From contig VCCI02000001.1 of NCBI GenBank assembly GCA_005938025.2, positions 930,001 through 994,000 on the forward strand: DNA of 64,000 nucleotides, written 5' to 3'. The notes beneath the pieces are model-generated. The model was not told where the DNA came from, did no database searches, and saw nothing but the letters and a program-made list of their open reading frames with translations. Made by a program: the position numbers and the translations under genes. Shown here in pieces: positions 7,625 through 16,451 of this stretch (position 1 is its first letter; every line of letters begins with the position of its first letter). The DNA comes from Inquilinus sp. KBS0705. Its GTDB lineage: Bacteria > Bacteroidota > Bacteroidia > Sphingobacteriales > Sphingobacteriaceae.

Positions 7625-10198
7625 ATGCCATCTACACAAAGGCTCAGTCAAAGAGAATCAACCTTTAACCACGAAGTTGTAAAACGTTTTGAGCTATATA
7701 ACAGTTTGTTTCAAACGCTGCCTTTTTACCAGGTAAAGGATACCGGCATATTATTGCCTTTTTTTAGTTCGCACTGCGATAAAGGGGCTGTAAAAAACGA
7801 ATCGCCTACAAAAATACTCGAGTCGTTCTTTAAAAAGTACGTACCCGATATAGATCACCGCGAACAAATAAACCGCTTGTTCCGCTTTATTCAGTATATA
7901 GAAAGGCAGGTGGTGTTGTTTGATGCTATTGAAGACTCGTCATTTAATAAAGTAGGTAAGGTTGATGATACAGGTACCCTGCAAAGCATGGTTCAGCAAG
8001 CATCAATAAGCGAGCAGGCCCGCGCCAATATAAGCAAACAGTTAAAAGATTTTTCGTTACGGTTGGTGCTTACCGCTCACCCCACCCAATTTTACCCGGG
8101 TACGGTGTTAGGTATCATGACGGATATGATTGAGGCGCTTAAAACTAACGATATTACCACCATTGATAGTTTATTGCAACAGTTAGGCAAAACACCATTC
8201 TTTAATAAAACCTCGCCAACGCCTGTTGATGAGGCAATAAGCTTAGTTTGGTTTTTAGAGAATATATTTTACCATGCCTTATCGGGCATACAATCAAAAC
8301 TGGAAGAGGAGTTTGATATGGCCGGAAACGACCAGGCTTTAGAGCTTGGCTTTTGGCCGGGTGGCGACCGCGACGGTAACCCCAATGTAACTACCGAAAC
8401 TACGCGTGCGGTATCATCATTATTGCGCCAGTATATCTTTCGTTGCTATTACCGCGATTTCAGGAACCTTAAACGCCGTATCACCTTTAGGGGTTTTGCC
8501 GATAGCATAGCAACATTAGAGAAACTGCTGTACGAAAATGCCTTTAATAAACCCGAGAACCCAAAAGACCTGCAACCGGAACTATTAGCCGTGCTGCGCG
8601 AAATGCGCGAAACACTGGTTACCAGCCACGATAGCCTATTTGTGAATATAGTAGACGACCTGATACAAAAGGTACAACTGTTTGGGTCGTATTTCGCTAC
8701 GCTTGATATAAGGCAAGATAGCCGCGTGTTGCGCAGCGTATTTACATATTGCACCGAAAAAGTATACACAGGCGTACCTAAAAACTACCAGGACCTGGAA
8801 GAGGACGGCAAGCTAAAGAGTCTTCCGTTTAACCAGGCCGATTTTAAATGCCCAGAAAATGCAGATGCCTTAACCCGTGATACGCTGGATACCATTAGGC
8901 TGATGAAACAAATTCAGCATAGTAATGGGGTAAAGGGATGCCAGCGTTTTATCATCAGTAATTGCCAGCAGGCATCAGATATATTACAACTGATAGCCCT
9001 GTTTTTATGGAGCGGTTGGGAAAAAGATAAGCTGAGTGTTGATTTTATGCCGCTGTTTGAAACCGTTAACGATTTAAAGCATGCCAGCGATGTGATGGAG
9101 AAGTTATACACCCATCCATTTTACAAAGCGCACCTTAAAAAGCGCGGCAACAAACAAACCATTATGCTTGGCTTTAGCGATAGTACCAAAGATGGCGGCT
9201 ATTTAATGGCCAATTGGTCTATATACAATGCTAAGGTTGAATTAACCGCTATGGCCCGTAAATATGGCATAACACTTGCCTTTTTTGATGGCCGGGGCGG
9301 CCCGCCGGCACGTGGTGGTGGTAAAACACATCGTTTTTACGCATCAATGGGTAACGAGATAGCCAACGAGCATATACAGTTAACCATACAGGGGCAAACC
9401 GTAAGCTCGCAATATGGCTCGGTTGAAACCGCGAGGTTTAATACCGAACAATTGATTAACGCCGGTATCATATCTGCATTGCACCCTAACCATAACGATC
9501 TGCTGGATAGTAGGCACAAAGCCCTGATAGCCGAAATGGCCGAAGAAAGCCATAAGCTATTCCTGGCCTTGCGCGAGCACCCGTTGTTTGTGGACTATTT
9601 GGAGACATACAGCCCGCTAAAACTGCTTTCGCAAATTAACATCAGCAGCAGGCCAACCAAACGCAATGCATCGGCTAAATTAAAACTTGAGGACCTGCGC
9701 GCCATTAGTTTTGTAACATCGTGGAGCCAGTTAAAGCAAAGTATACCAGGCTTTTATGGGGTAGGTACCGCCTTAAAAAAGATGAAGGATAACGGCAGCT
9801 GGCAGGAAGTAAAAGAGCTTTACCAAAATTCGGGTTTCTTTAAAACCATGCTGGATAACTGCATGATGTCGATGTCGAAATCAGACTTTAGGGTAACTGC
9901 TTATTTAGAAAAGGACGAGAAGTTTGGCAAGTTTTGGCAAGGCCTTAAAAACGAGTTTGACCTAACCAAAGACTTATTGCTTGAACTTACCGGCACCGAG
10001 GTACTAATGGAAGAGTACCCGGTAGAGCGCCGCTCTATAGCCATACGTGAAAAAATAGTGCTGCCATTGGTAATTATACAGCATTATGCCCTGCAATGCC
10101 TTAATCATACTAATGACGAGGAACTAATTGGCATTTACAATAAACTGGTTATACGTACAGTATACGGCATAGTAAACGCCGGAAGGAATTTGGCATAA
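7625..10198 (+). CDS. ppc: Phosphoenolpyruvate carboxylase
   Basis: This 857-residue enzyme carboxylates phosphoenolpyruvate to oxaloacetate to refill the TCA cycle. Diagnostic motifs are present: VLTAHPTQ with His at about 152, GFWPGGDRDGNPN (about 243), GFSDSTKDGGYLMANW (about 515) and the mobile loop FDGRGGPPARGGG (about 555). The C-terminus reads NAGRNLA instead of the QNTG ending of well-studied PEPCs. It is a single-gene unit closed by a strong terminator. Being shorter and divergent, it probably differs in allosteric control, which is an inference. No carboxylase phosphorylation-type N-terminus is visible. Confidence 0.92.
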   Translation: MPSTQRLSQRESTFNHEVVKRFELYNSLFQTLPFYQVKDTGILLPFFSSHCDKGAVKNESPTKILESFFKKYVPDIDHREQINRLFRFIQYIERQVVLFDAIEDSSFNKVGKVDDTGTLQSMVQQASISEQARANISKQLKDFSLRLVLTAHPTQFYPGTVLGIMTDMIEALKTNDITTIDSLLQQLGKTPFFNKTSPTPVDEAISLVWFLENIFYHALSGIQSKLEEEFDMAGNDQALELGFWPGGDRDGNPNVTTETTRAVSSLLRQYIFRCYYRDFRNLKRRITFRGFADSIATLEKLLYENAFNKPENPKDLQPELLAVLREMRETLVTSHDSLFVNIVDDLIQKVQLFGSYFATLDIRQDSRVLRSVFTYCTEKVYTGVPKNYQDLEEDGKLKSLPFNQADFKCPENADALTRDTLDTIRLMKQIQHSNGVKGCQRFIISNCQQASDILQLIALFLWSGWEKDKLSVDFMPLFETVNDLKHASDVMEKLYTHPFYKAHLKKRGNKQTIMLGFSDSTKDGGYLMANWSIYNAKVELTAMARKYGITLAFFDGRGGPPARGGGKTHRFYASMGNEIANEHIQLTIQGQTVSSQYGSVETARFNTEQLINAGIISALHPNHNDLLDSRHKALIAEMAEESHKLFLALREHPLFVDYLETYSPLKLLSQINISSRPTKRNASAKLKLEDLRAISFVTSWSQLKQSIPGFYGVGTALKKMKDNGSWQEVKELYQNSGFFKTMLDNCMMSMSKSDFRVTAYLEKDEKFGKFWQGLKNEFDLTKDLLLELTGTEVLMEEYPVERRSIAIREKIVLPLVIIQHYALQCLNHTNDEELIGIYNKLVIRTVYGIVNAGRNLA

Positions 10199-10202
10199 TC
10201 TT

Positions 10203-10249
10203 GCCCCCCTTCCCGTCGGAAACGGTAGGGAGGGGGCTGTTTTATTTTT
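10203..10249 (+). terminator. Terminator after ppc
   Basis: A GC-rich inverted repeat (GCCCCC..TCCC against GGGA..GGGGGC, 10203-10237) is followed by a T-rich run TGTTTTATTTTT. It sits four bases after the ppc stop. Confidence 0.8.
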
Positions 10250-10626
10250 GCAATACTTTTTTAAGAGGGCTTTATCACCAAAAGTGGCTTCGCAGCGCGT
10301 ATAGGCCTAATCCTTTCCACTTTTTGCTGTAAATCATTTTGCTTTTTTGTCCTCATTGGGGAATTTTTTCGTTTGTTTTTGCTACCTCAAACCAACTAAT
10401 ATAAAATTTTATTCCAAATAAACAAGGCATTGTTTTGAAACCAGTGCCTGGCCACTCAAATAGTAATGATGAGTGGGGGGTAACCTTAAAACAATTTTAA
10501 AGGTTTTGTCCGGTAATAAAGTTATTAGTATCACCTTATCCCTCTAAAATCATTACATTGTAAAAATATTATAAACTGTTACAGCTATTCTTTGTTGTAT
10601 CATCAATTATAGGCTTAATTTTTACG
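10250..10626. other. Intergenic stretch without a visible gene
   Basis: About 375 bases of AT-rich sequence between the ppc terminator and the DUF4142 gene. Two small inverted repeats are visible: CCACTCA/TGAGTGG at about 10453-10477 and an imperfect CCTTAAAA/TTTTAAAGG at about 10484-10503. No reading frame with coding character, and no clear TAnnTTTG promoter, was found. Confidence 0.5.
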
Positions 10627-11154
10627 ATGAAAAATATAACATATATAGCTTTGGCAGCTGTGCTTTTATTTTCGGTACAGGCATGTAAAGACAGGAAAGG
10701 CAAAAACTTTAATCAGCATGCCCAGGCAGATAATAATTTGACCTTTGTTAAAACTGCTGCCGAATCTGGTAACGCCGAAGTTGAAATTTCTAAACTGGCC
10801 ATTACAAACTCTAAAAACCCACAAATCGTTGATTTTGCTAAAATGATGGTGGCTGACCATACCAACGCTGCTGCCGGACTAAAAAAGGCGGCAGGCGAAG
10901 TATCAATAGGTGCTCCGGACTCTTTAGATACAACACACAAATTGCTGGTAGATAGCCTTAAAAAAATTACAGGCCCCGAGTTTGATAAGCATTATATACA
11001 AAGCATGGTAATTGACCACGAAAAAGCGGTAAAGCTTTTTACTGCGGCAAGTACTACCACCAACAAATCTTTAGCTGAGTTTGCTAAACAAACCCTGCCT
11101 ACTTTGCAAGGGCACTTAAAGAGTGCAAATTCTATATGCCTGGCCTTAAAATAA
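10627..11154 (+). CDS. DUF4142 lipoprotein
   Basis: A 175-residue predicted lipoprotein. The signal peptide MKNITYIALAAVLLFSVQAC ends in a lipobox with Cys20, followed by a charged KDRKGK stretch. The mature part is helical and fits DUF4142, a four-helix ferritin-like family with conserved FAKMMVADH and VIDHEKAVKLF helices. It probably sits in the periplasm or outer membrane. Its last nine bases overlap the stop region of the convergent DUF763 gene. The biochemical function is unknown. Confidence 0.82.
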   Translation: MKNITYIALAAVLLFSVQACKDRKGKNFNQHAQADNNLTFVKTAAESGNAEVEISKLAITNSKNPQIVDFAKMMVADHTNAAAGLKKAAGEVSIGAPDSLDTTHKLLVDSLKKITGPEFDKHYIQSMVIDHEKAVKLFTAASTTTNKSLAEFAKQTLPTLQGHLKSANSICLALK

Positions 11155-12348
11155 CTTTAATTGCTGCTGCACCGGCGGTTTAGCTTTGCCAAAAACAGTA
11201 CGGCCGCCATATTTCCAGCTTTCGTTTCTTTCCTTTTCAATTACCTGGTCAAAATTGGTGTTGGGGATAAAGTCCTTTTCGGCGGCCTGGGCAATGTTAG
11301 TTAAACGTTTAATAGCCTCGGTTTTTTCGGAATTACCCAGTTTTGCTTTATGAATGGCGGTTTGCAGCGTGCTGATGGTTTCGTCGTAAACCTTAATGGG
11401 TACCGGGAAGGGGTGCCCGTCTTTACCACCATGCGCAAACGAAAACCGCGCTGGGTCTTTAAACCGTGATGGCGTACCATGTATCACCTCGCTTACCAAT
11501 GCCAGCGATTGTAGGGTACGAGGCCCTAAGCCCTGCAATAATAAAAGATCTTCAAAATCCTTTGGTTGATTTTCGTGGGCCAGCCACAATACAGCGCCCA
11601 GGCGTTTTAAGTCAACATCTTTTGCCTGTACATCGTGATGGTTGGGCATAACCAGTTTGCTTATTTCTTTTAGCATTTTGTCTGGCTGCTCGGCGGCTAT
11701 TCGCATCACGCCATCGCGCGATGTGTCTGCCTGCTTATCGGCCATATTTAAGATATAGCCATTATTTTGCCCGTAAATACTGGTATGCGGATCGTCAACA
11801 AACGAGCTTAACTGCTCCGAATGCCAATGGTAACGGCGTGCAGTACTGCTGCGGTCGCTCATGCCTTGCTGCACAACGGCCCATTTGCCGGTATCGCTTA
11901 AAATAAAATTGTGGGTATATAGCTGAAAACCATCTTGTATAGCCGTGTTATCTACCTTCGCGCTTAACTTACTGCATTTCACCAAATTGTCACCATTTAA
12001 GCCGGTGGCGCTGCAAACGTTCAATAATTCTTCGGGCGTGCGTTTGGATGATTTGCCTTTACCGCCGCAAATATAAATACCCAGATCGCGGCTGCGGGGG
12101 TTAACGGTTCGTTTTAAGGCTCCCATAACTGAAGTTGTGATACCCGATGAATGCCAGTCCATACCCATTACAGCGCCAAGGCTCTGAAACCAAAACGGAT
12201 CGCTCAGGCGGCGTAAAACTTCTTCTTTGCCGTAATCCATCACAATATTTTCTACCACGGCCAGGCCCAGCTTACCCATACGCTCGGCAAGCCATAGGGG
12301 CACATAGCCATAATGCAGGGGCAGGTCGGCACTTCCGGAACGCTTCAT
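11146..12348 (-). CDS. DUF763 protein
   Basis: A 400-residue protein of the DUF763 family, recognised from its start MKRSGSADLPLHYGYVPLWL, the DRSSTARRYHWHS segment and the helix-hairpin-helix-like LLLQGLGPRTLQSLALVSEV stretch. The last motif resembles DNA-binding HhH units and the family is sometimes discussed as DNA-related, but no activity is established. It is transcribed toward the DUF4142 gene and overlaps it by nine bases. Length is normal for the family. Confidence 0.8.
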   Translation of the reverse strand: MKRSGSADLPLHYGYVPLWLAERMGKLGLAVVENIVMDYGKEEVLRRLSDPFWFQSLGAVMGMDWHSSGITTSVMGALKRTVNPRSRDLGIYICGGKGKSSKRTPEELLNVCSATGLNGDNLVKCSKLSAKVDNTAIQDGFQLYTHNFILSDTGKWAVVQQGMSDRSSTARRYHWHSEQLSSFVDDPHTSIYGQNNGYILNMADKQADTSRDGVMRIAAEQPDKMLKEISKLVMPNHHDVQAKDVDLKRLGAVLWLAHENQPKDFEDLLLLQGLGPRTLQSLALVSEVIHGTPSRFKDPARFSFAHGGKDGHPFPVPIKVYDETISTLQTAIHKAKLGNSEKTEAIKRLTNIAQAAEKDFIPNTNFDQVIEKERNESWKYGGRTVFGKAKPPVQQQLKLF

Positions 12349-12387
12349 GCTAACAAAATTAGCAAAAAGTATTTATAGTAAAGTAAA

Positions 12388-13203
12388 CTATTCGCTTTTA
12401 TACAAGGCCCCGGCTTTTTCTGCCGATACCTTTATCCCTTTTATCATGGCCGAGCTAAAGCCGTTATGCTCCATTTCGTTTAGGCCGGCAATGGTGCAGC
12501 CTTTTGGTGAGGTAACTTTATCAATTTCCTGCTCAGGGTGAGAGGCTAATTGCAAAAGCAGGTCGGCTGCGCCTTTAGCGGTTTGCGCGGCCATTTTAAG
12601 GGCATCATGCGCATGAAAACCTATCTCGGTACCACCCTGCGATGCAGCGCGGATAGAGCGTAAAAAGAAAGCTATACCACAAGCGCAAAGTGCCGTGGCC
12701 GATGTCATCAGTTCTTCGTTGATCTGGATGCTTACACCCACGGTATCAAATAACGATAGCACCAGGCTTACATTAGCAGCCGATGCGTTATCGGTAGCAA
12801 TACAGGTCATACTTTGGCCAATGGCAATGGCGGTGTTAGGCATAGCGCGTATCACCTGTACATCTAAACCTAACTGGTTGCGTATATCCTGACAGCTAAC
12901 GCCCGATACTACTGATATTAACAGGTGCTTACTTTGGTTAGCGGCAGGTTTTATTTCGTCGAGCAGTTTGTTTAATTGTTGGGGCAGTATAGCCAATACT
13001 ACAATATCTGCTTTAACAACCGCCTGGGCATTGTCGGCGGTAACATTATAACCCTGTTCGGCCAATTGGGCCAGAGCGGCTACATTGCGGCGGGTAAGTG
13101 TAATTTGCTGCGGTTTAAAAATACCAGCTTTAACCAAACCCTTAGCCAAAGCTAAACCAATATTCCCGCTGCCTAAAATGGCGATATGTTGTTGTGTTTC
13201 CAT
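12388..13203 (-). CDS. proC: Pyrroline-5-carboxylate reductase
   Basis: A 271-residue enzyme for the last step of proline synthesis, reducing pyrroline-5-carboxylate with NAD(P)H. The Rossmann motif ILGSGNIGLALAKG is at residues 9-22, and the family block VIRAMPNTAIAIGQSMT lies in the middle. The C-terminal helical part carries the VTSPKGCTIAGLNEME signature (canonical form: TSPGGTT). It starts three bases after the argB stop and is co-transcribed with it. In many Bacteroidetes proC sits within the arginine cluster; here the proC-argB pair is separated from argGCDF' by about 6.3 kb. Confidence 0.93.
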   Translation of the reverse strand: METQQHIAILGSGNIGLALAKGLVKAGIFKPQQITLTRRNVAALAQLAEQGYNVTADNAQAVVKADIVVLAILPQQLNKLLDEIKPAANQSKHLLISVVSGVSCQDIRNQLGLDVQVIRAMPNTAIAIGQSMTCIATDNASAANVSLVLSLFDTVGVSIQINEELMTSATALCACGIAFFLRSIRAASQGGTEIGFHAHDALKMAAQTAKGAADLLLQLASHPEQEIDKVTSPKGCTIAGLNEMEHNGFSSAMIKGIKVSAEKAGALYKSE

Positions 13204-13206
13204 TAT

Positions 13207-13998
13207 CTATTTACTTAAACGTGTACCAAAACCCTGCTTGTTTTTTAACTGACCCAGATCGTCCGAATGTCCTATAATAACCGCTTTTACCCCGCAAGAT
13301 ATAGCGGTAAAGGCATTATCCATTTTAGGGAGCATGCCGCTATGTATGATCTTGTCGGTTTTAAGTTGTTCGTAACGTTCGGGGTTTATCTCTCTTATCA
13401 GCGAATCTTCGTCGTCAATATCCTGCAATACGCCTTTCTTTTCAAAGCAATACACCAGCGTGGTATCATAAGTGCCCGATAAGGCCACGGCCAAAGCCGA
13501 TGCTATAGTATCGGCATTGGTGTTTAATAATTGTCCTTCGCCATCGTGTGTTAAGGCACAAAAAACAGCGGCGAAGCCAGCTTCTAACAACTTGCCGATA
13601 TTAACCGCATCAACAGATCCATCGAACAGGTCGCCGGCGAAGCCGTAATCTATTGTTTTAACGGGGCGTTTTTTGGCACGGATAAAGTTACCGTCGGCAC
13701 CGGTTAAACCTATGGCATTTGTACCATAGCGCTGTAGCTGTGCTACAATATTTTTGTTAATAAGCCCGCCATACACCATGGTAACAATACGCAGGGTATC
13801 AATATCGGTTATGCGGCGGCCATCAACCAGGTGGGCCTCAATACCCATACTTTCTGATACCTGGGTGGCTACTTTGCCACCGCCATGCACCAATATCTTA
13901 AAACCTTGCAGCGCGGTAAAATCCTTCAAAAAACGGTGAAGGTTTTCGGAGTTATCAATTACGTTGCCGCCAATTTTTATAATGTGTAAGGATTGCAT
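13207..13998 (-). CDS. argB: Acetylglutamate (acylglutamate) kinase
   Basis: A 263-residue amino-acid kinase. It shows the N-terminal phosphate loop IKIGGNVI, then LVHGGGKVA and the C-terminal GTRL ending typical of ArgB. It phosphorylates the N-acylated glutamate of arginine synthesis; whether the acyl group is acetyl or succinyl cannot be read from the kinase itself, but the downstream carbamoyltransferase suggests succinyl. It leads the argB-proC pair and is divergent from the BlaI gene, with about 190 AT-rich bases between them that hold palindromes and repeats. Confidence 0.93.
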   Translation of the reverse strand: MQSLHIIKIGGNVIDNSENLHRFLKDFTALQGFKILVHGGGKVATQVSESMGIEAHLVDGRRITDIDTLRIVTMVYGGLINKNIVAQLQRYGTNAIGLTGADGNFIRAKKRPVKTIDYGFAGDLFDGSVDAVNIGKLLEAGFAAVFCALTHDGEGQLLNTNADTIASALAVALSGTYDTTLVYCFEKKGVLQDIDDEDSLIREINPERYEQLKTDKIIHSGMLPKMDNAFTAISCGVKAVIIGHSDDLGQLKNKQGFGTRLSK

Positions 13999-14089
13999 GC
14001 CCGGATATTAGATAAGTACTATGGCAATTATAGTTATTTTTTGCCGAAAAGCTTTTTGAATAGCTTGGTTGCTTGTATGTAATAAAACT

Positions 14090-14112
14090 AAATATTTGAT
14101 TATCAAATATTT
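14090..14112. repeat. Perfect 23-base palindrome between argB and blaI
   Basis: AAATATTTGAT, one central T, then ATCAAATATTT: an exact inverted repeat. It lies between two divergent transcription units and could be an operator for either side or a terminator-free hairpin. No known regulator site is assigned. Confidence 0.6.
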
Positions 14113-14116
14113 ATAA

Positions 14117-14176
14117 TATATAACTGATAAATACATTATATAACTGTAAATTTAGTTGTAAAACTGAAAAATAAGT
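14117..14176 (+). repeat. Three 20-base direct repeats upstream of blaI
   Basis: Three units of exactly 20 bases start at 14117, 14137 and 14157. The first two share TATATAACTG; the third reads TGTAAAACTG. Each has the ACTG core followed by an AT-rich half. The third unit lies between the -33 TTG and the -7 element of the blaI promoter. This arrangement suits helical-face binding by a dimeric repressor such as BlaI/MecI, as an inference. Confidence 0.55.
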
Positions 14177-14186
14177 TATATGTTTG
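14156..14186 (+). promoter_or_regulatory. Promoter of the blaI-M56 operon, leaderless
   Basis: TTG at 14156-14158, a 20-base spacer, and TATGTTTG at 14179-14186, a perfect TAnnTTTG. Counting five bases from the last G, as in the SRP RNA gene of this window, transcription would begin at 14191, the A of the start codon, giving a leaderless mRNA. Confidence 0.6.
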
Positions 14187-14190
14187 GTTT

Positions 14191-14559
14191 ATGGAAGAGT
14201 TAACCAAAACAGAGGAGCGCGTAATGCAGGTTTTATGGAAGCTAAAGACCGCTTTTGTAAAAGATATCATAGAGGCCCTGCCCGACAACCCCAAGCCGCC
14301 CTACAATACCATATCATCCGTAGTGCGCTTGCTGGAAAAGAAGGGGTATGTGGCTTACAAGCCCTACGGCAAAACCTACGAGTATTTCCCGGCCATCAGC
14401 AAGGCCGAGTATCGTAAAGAGTCGTTCAAAAAAATGTTTACCGGCTACTTTGACAATTCTACCGAAAGTCTTTTATCATTTATGGTGAAAGAGCAAAAGC
14501 TGAGTGCCGATGACATGGAAAAAATTAAAGCGATGATAGATCAAAACACAAAAAAATGA
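14191..14559 (+). CDS. BlaI/MecI/CopY-family repressor
   Basis: A 122-residue winged-helix regulator. It shows the family pattern LTKTEERVMQVLWKL, then KPPYNTISSVVRLLEKKGYV (recognition helix and wing) and a C-terminal dimerisation helix. In the paradigm, a BlaR1 membrane peptidase senses a signal and causes cleavage of the repressor. The next gene encodes the M56 partner and overlaps this one by four bases (ATGA). Neither gene is next to a beta-lactamase, so the pair probably controls itself and another response. The repeats upstream are likely autoregulatory operators. Confidence 0.88.
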   Translation: MEELTKTEERVMQVLWKLKTAFVKDIIEALPDNPKPPYNTISSVVRLLEKKGYVAYKPYGKTYEYFPAISKAEYRKESFKKMFTGYFDNSTESLLSFMVKEQKLSADDMEKIKAMIDQNTKK

Positions 14560-16241
14560 AAGCATTAATTTACCTGCTGCAGGTATCGGCATGTACCGGT
14601 ATCTTCTATTCGTTTTACTTCCTGCTTTTAAGGCGGCTTACGTTTTTTACGCTTAACCGCTGGTATTTACTAATAACGCTGCTGCTTAGCTTTGTTATAC
14701 CCACGCTAAGCTTTACGCTAAATAAGGATATGCCATTGCCTATAATGCAGCCGGTAATGTACATACAGCAAATACAAGCGGTGCAACCTGATGCGGTTGT
14801 TTTAAAAGCCGGTATCCTTAACCGGCCGGCGTTTAACTGGATGTATGCCATAACTATACTATACACTTTTGTAGCTGTAGCATCGGTAACGCATTTGGGC
14901 TTAACGCTACTATCGTTTGCGCGCAGGCTTAACAGTAAAAAACTGATGCAGATAGGGAATGTAAAGGTGCTAAAATGCGATGCAAAACTGGGTAACAGTT
15001 CGTTTATGAACGTGATATTTATTAACGACGATGCACTGGAACCTGATGAGATAAAACAGATCATCGCCCACGAGATGCTGCATGTAAAACTGAGGCATAG
15101 CGCCGACAGGCTGATTGCCCGCCTAATACAAATTGTAATGTGGTTTAACCCCTTTGCTTACCTGTACATGCGATCGATAGAGGAAAACCACGAGTTTGAA
15201 GTAGACCGTATTGCAGCAGGTGAGGACCAAAAGGGTGTATATGCACAGCTGCTGTTTAAACTGGCCGTATCGGGCCAAAGTTATTTGTTCCACAGCTTTA
15301 GCAGGGTGCCGCTTAAAAAGCGCATCAGTATGTTATTTAACCAACCAACCTCAAATATGAAAAAGATAGTTTACCTGCTTATACTGCCTGTTGTAGTAAT
15401 AAGCTGCCTGGCATTTGCCAATTTAAAAACTAAGGCATCAGACAAGACCGCAACATCAATACAAAATGACAAAGCGCAAAAAAGTCTAACAGATACGGTT
15501 TTGCGGGATACGGTAAAAACCTACCGTCAAAAAATAAAACGAACCGCCGCGCAGCAAAAAGATTATAACGATTTTAACACCTATGTTAATTCGGCTGACA
15601 GCAAGTACAAAAATGCTTTGGCAAAAAGGGTTAACCTGCAAACACTTACCTATAAAGTTGTAGGTACGGTTGATACCAATTCAAGCGTAATGCATTTATC
15701 GGGTTATAAACTAACACAGGGTGGCGATACTTTCATTTTAAAATACGTTAACGGGCAAAGTAAAACACTCAAAGGGTTATTTAAAAACGGCGACGAAATT
15801 CAGCTGAAATCAATTGGTGCCATGTGGCTAAAAGATATACCTATAATAATACAGGTGGGTAAACTTGCTTATGGCGGTAAGGTTATTTTAGAAGTTACAC
15901 AAACCCCGCCAATACCCAAAGAAGCGTTTTTGTACGAAGTTAACAAGGTACGTTTTGCCGATGGTTTAGTAACCAATGTGCAAAAATATGCCAACGGTAA
16001 ATGGAAAAGCGCAGTGGTACAGGTAGCTAATGGTTACCAGATCAAATTCAACATTAAGCCAACCGCACCTGCATTTACAGGGATAAAGGCGGGCGACCAA
16101 GTGCGCTTTAGATTTGTGCACGAAATAAAAACCGGGGCTAAAGAATATACCCTTAATGATTGGGTTTCTATCAGCACCGATATAAAAGATTACGGCATCA
16201 AAAACCCGGATTACTTTTACAAATTCTACGAAAAAGTTTAA
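14556..16241 (+). CDS. M56 (BlaR1-like) membrane metallopeptidase
   Basis: A 561-residue sensor-type protease. The N-terminal part has membrane helices at about 5-25, 35-55 and 95-120. The zinc motif HEMLH is at 172-176, within IIAHEMLHVKLRH. A further helix near 266-287 (KKIVYLLILPVVVISCLAFA) leads to a periplasmic C-terminal region of about 270 residues that does not look like a penicillin-binding domain, so the signal is not evidently a beta-lactam. Conserved NHEFEVDRIAA supplies the third zinc ligand region. It is translationally coupled to the BlaI-type repressor and followed by a terminator. Confidence 0.87.
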   Translation: MKALIYLLQVSACTGIFYSFYFLLLRRLTFFTLNRWYLLITLLLSFVIPTLSFTLNKDMPLPIMQPVMYIQQIQAVQPDAVVLKAGILNRPAFNWMYAITILYTFVAVASVTHLGLTLLSFARRLNSKKLMQIGNVKVLKCDAKLGNSSFMNVIFINDDALEPDEIKQIIAHEMLHVKLRHSADRLIARLIQIVMWFNPFAYLYMRSIEENHEFEVDRIAAGEDQKGVYAQLLFKLAVSGQSYLFHSFSRVPLKKRISMLFNQPTSNMKKIVYLLILPVVVISCLAFANLKTKASDKTATSIQNDKAQKSLTDTVLRDTVKTYRQKIKRTAAQQKDYNDFNTYVNSADSKYKNALAKRVNLQTLTYKVVGTVDTNSSVMHLSGYKLTQGGDTFILKYVNGQSKTLKGLFKNGDEIQLKSIGAMWLKDIPIIIQVGKLAYGGKVILEVTQTPPIPKEAFLYEVNKVRFADGLVTNVQKYANGKWKSAVVQVANGYQIKFNIKPTAPAFTGIKAGDQVRFRFVHEIKTGAKEYTLNDWVSISTDIKDYGIKNPDYFYKFYEKV

Positions 16242-16265
16242 TAATAAGTAGTTCAGTTCAGTATA

Positions 16266-16298
16266 AAAGCGATGGGTGAATAACCTGTCGCTTTTTTA
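16266..16298 (+). terminator. Terminator after the M56 gene
   Basis: AAAGCGA..GGT pairs with ACC..TCGCTTT, followed by TTTTATT. The stem-loop lies about 25 bases after the stop codon. Confidence 0.8.
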
Positions 16299-16451
16299 TT
16301 TGATACATTTTTATGATGATAAGCTCATTTACGATTGGCTAAATAACATGCTTCATAATAAATACTGTCTGCACAAACACATTTTTGGTTTATCCTGTTA
16401 CTTCTAATCAATTAATGGCTGTTATTATTTAATTTGCAGCAGCATATAAAT

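Noticed and set aside
14041..14190. Possible leader peptide upstream of argB on the minus strand (about 44 codons)
   Set aside because: No enrichment of Arg or Pro and the region is explained by blaI operators and AT-rich DNA.
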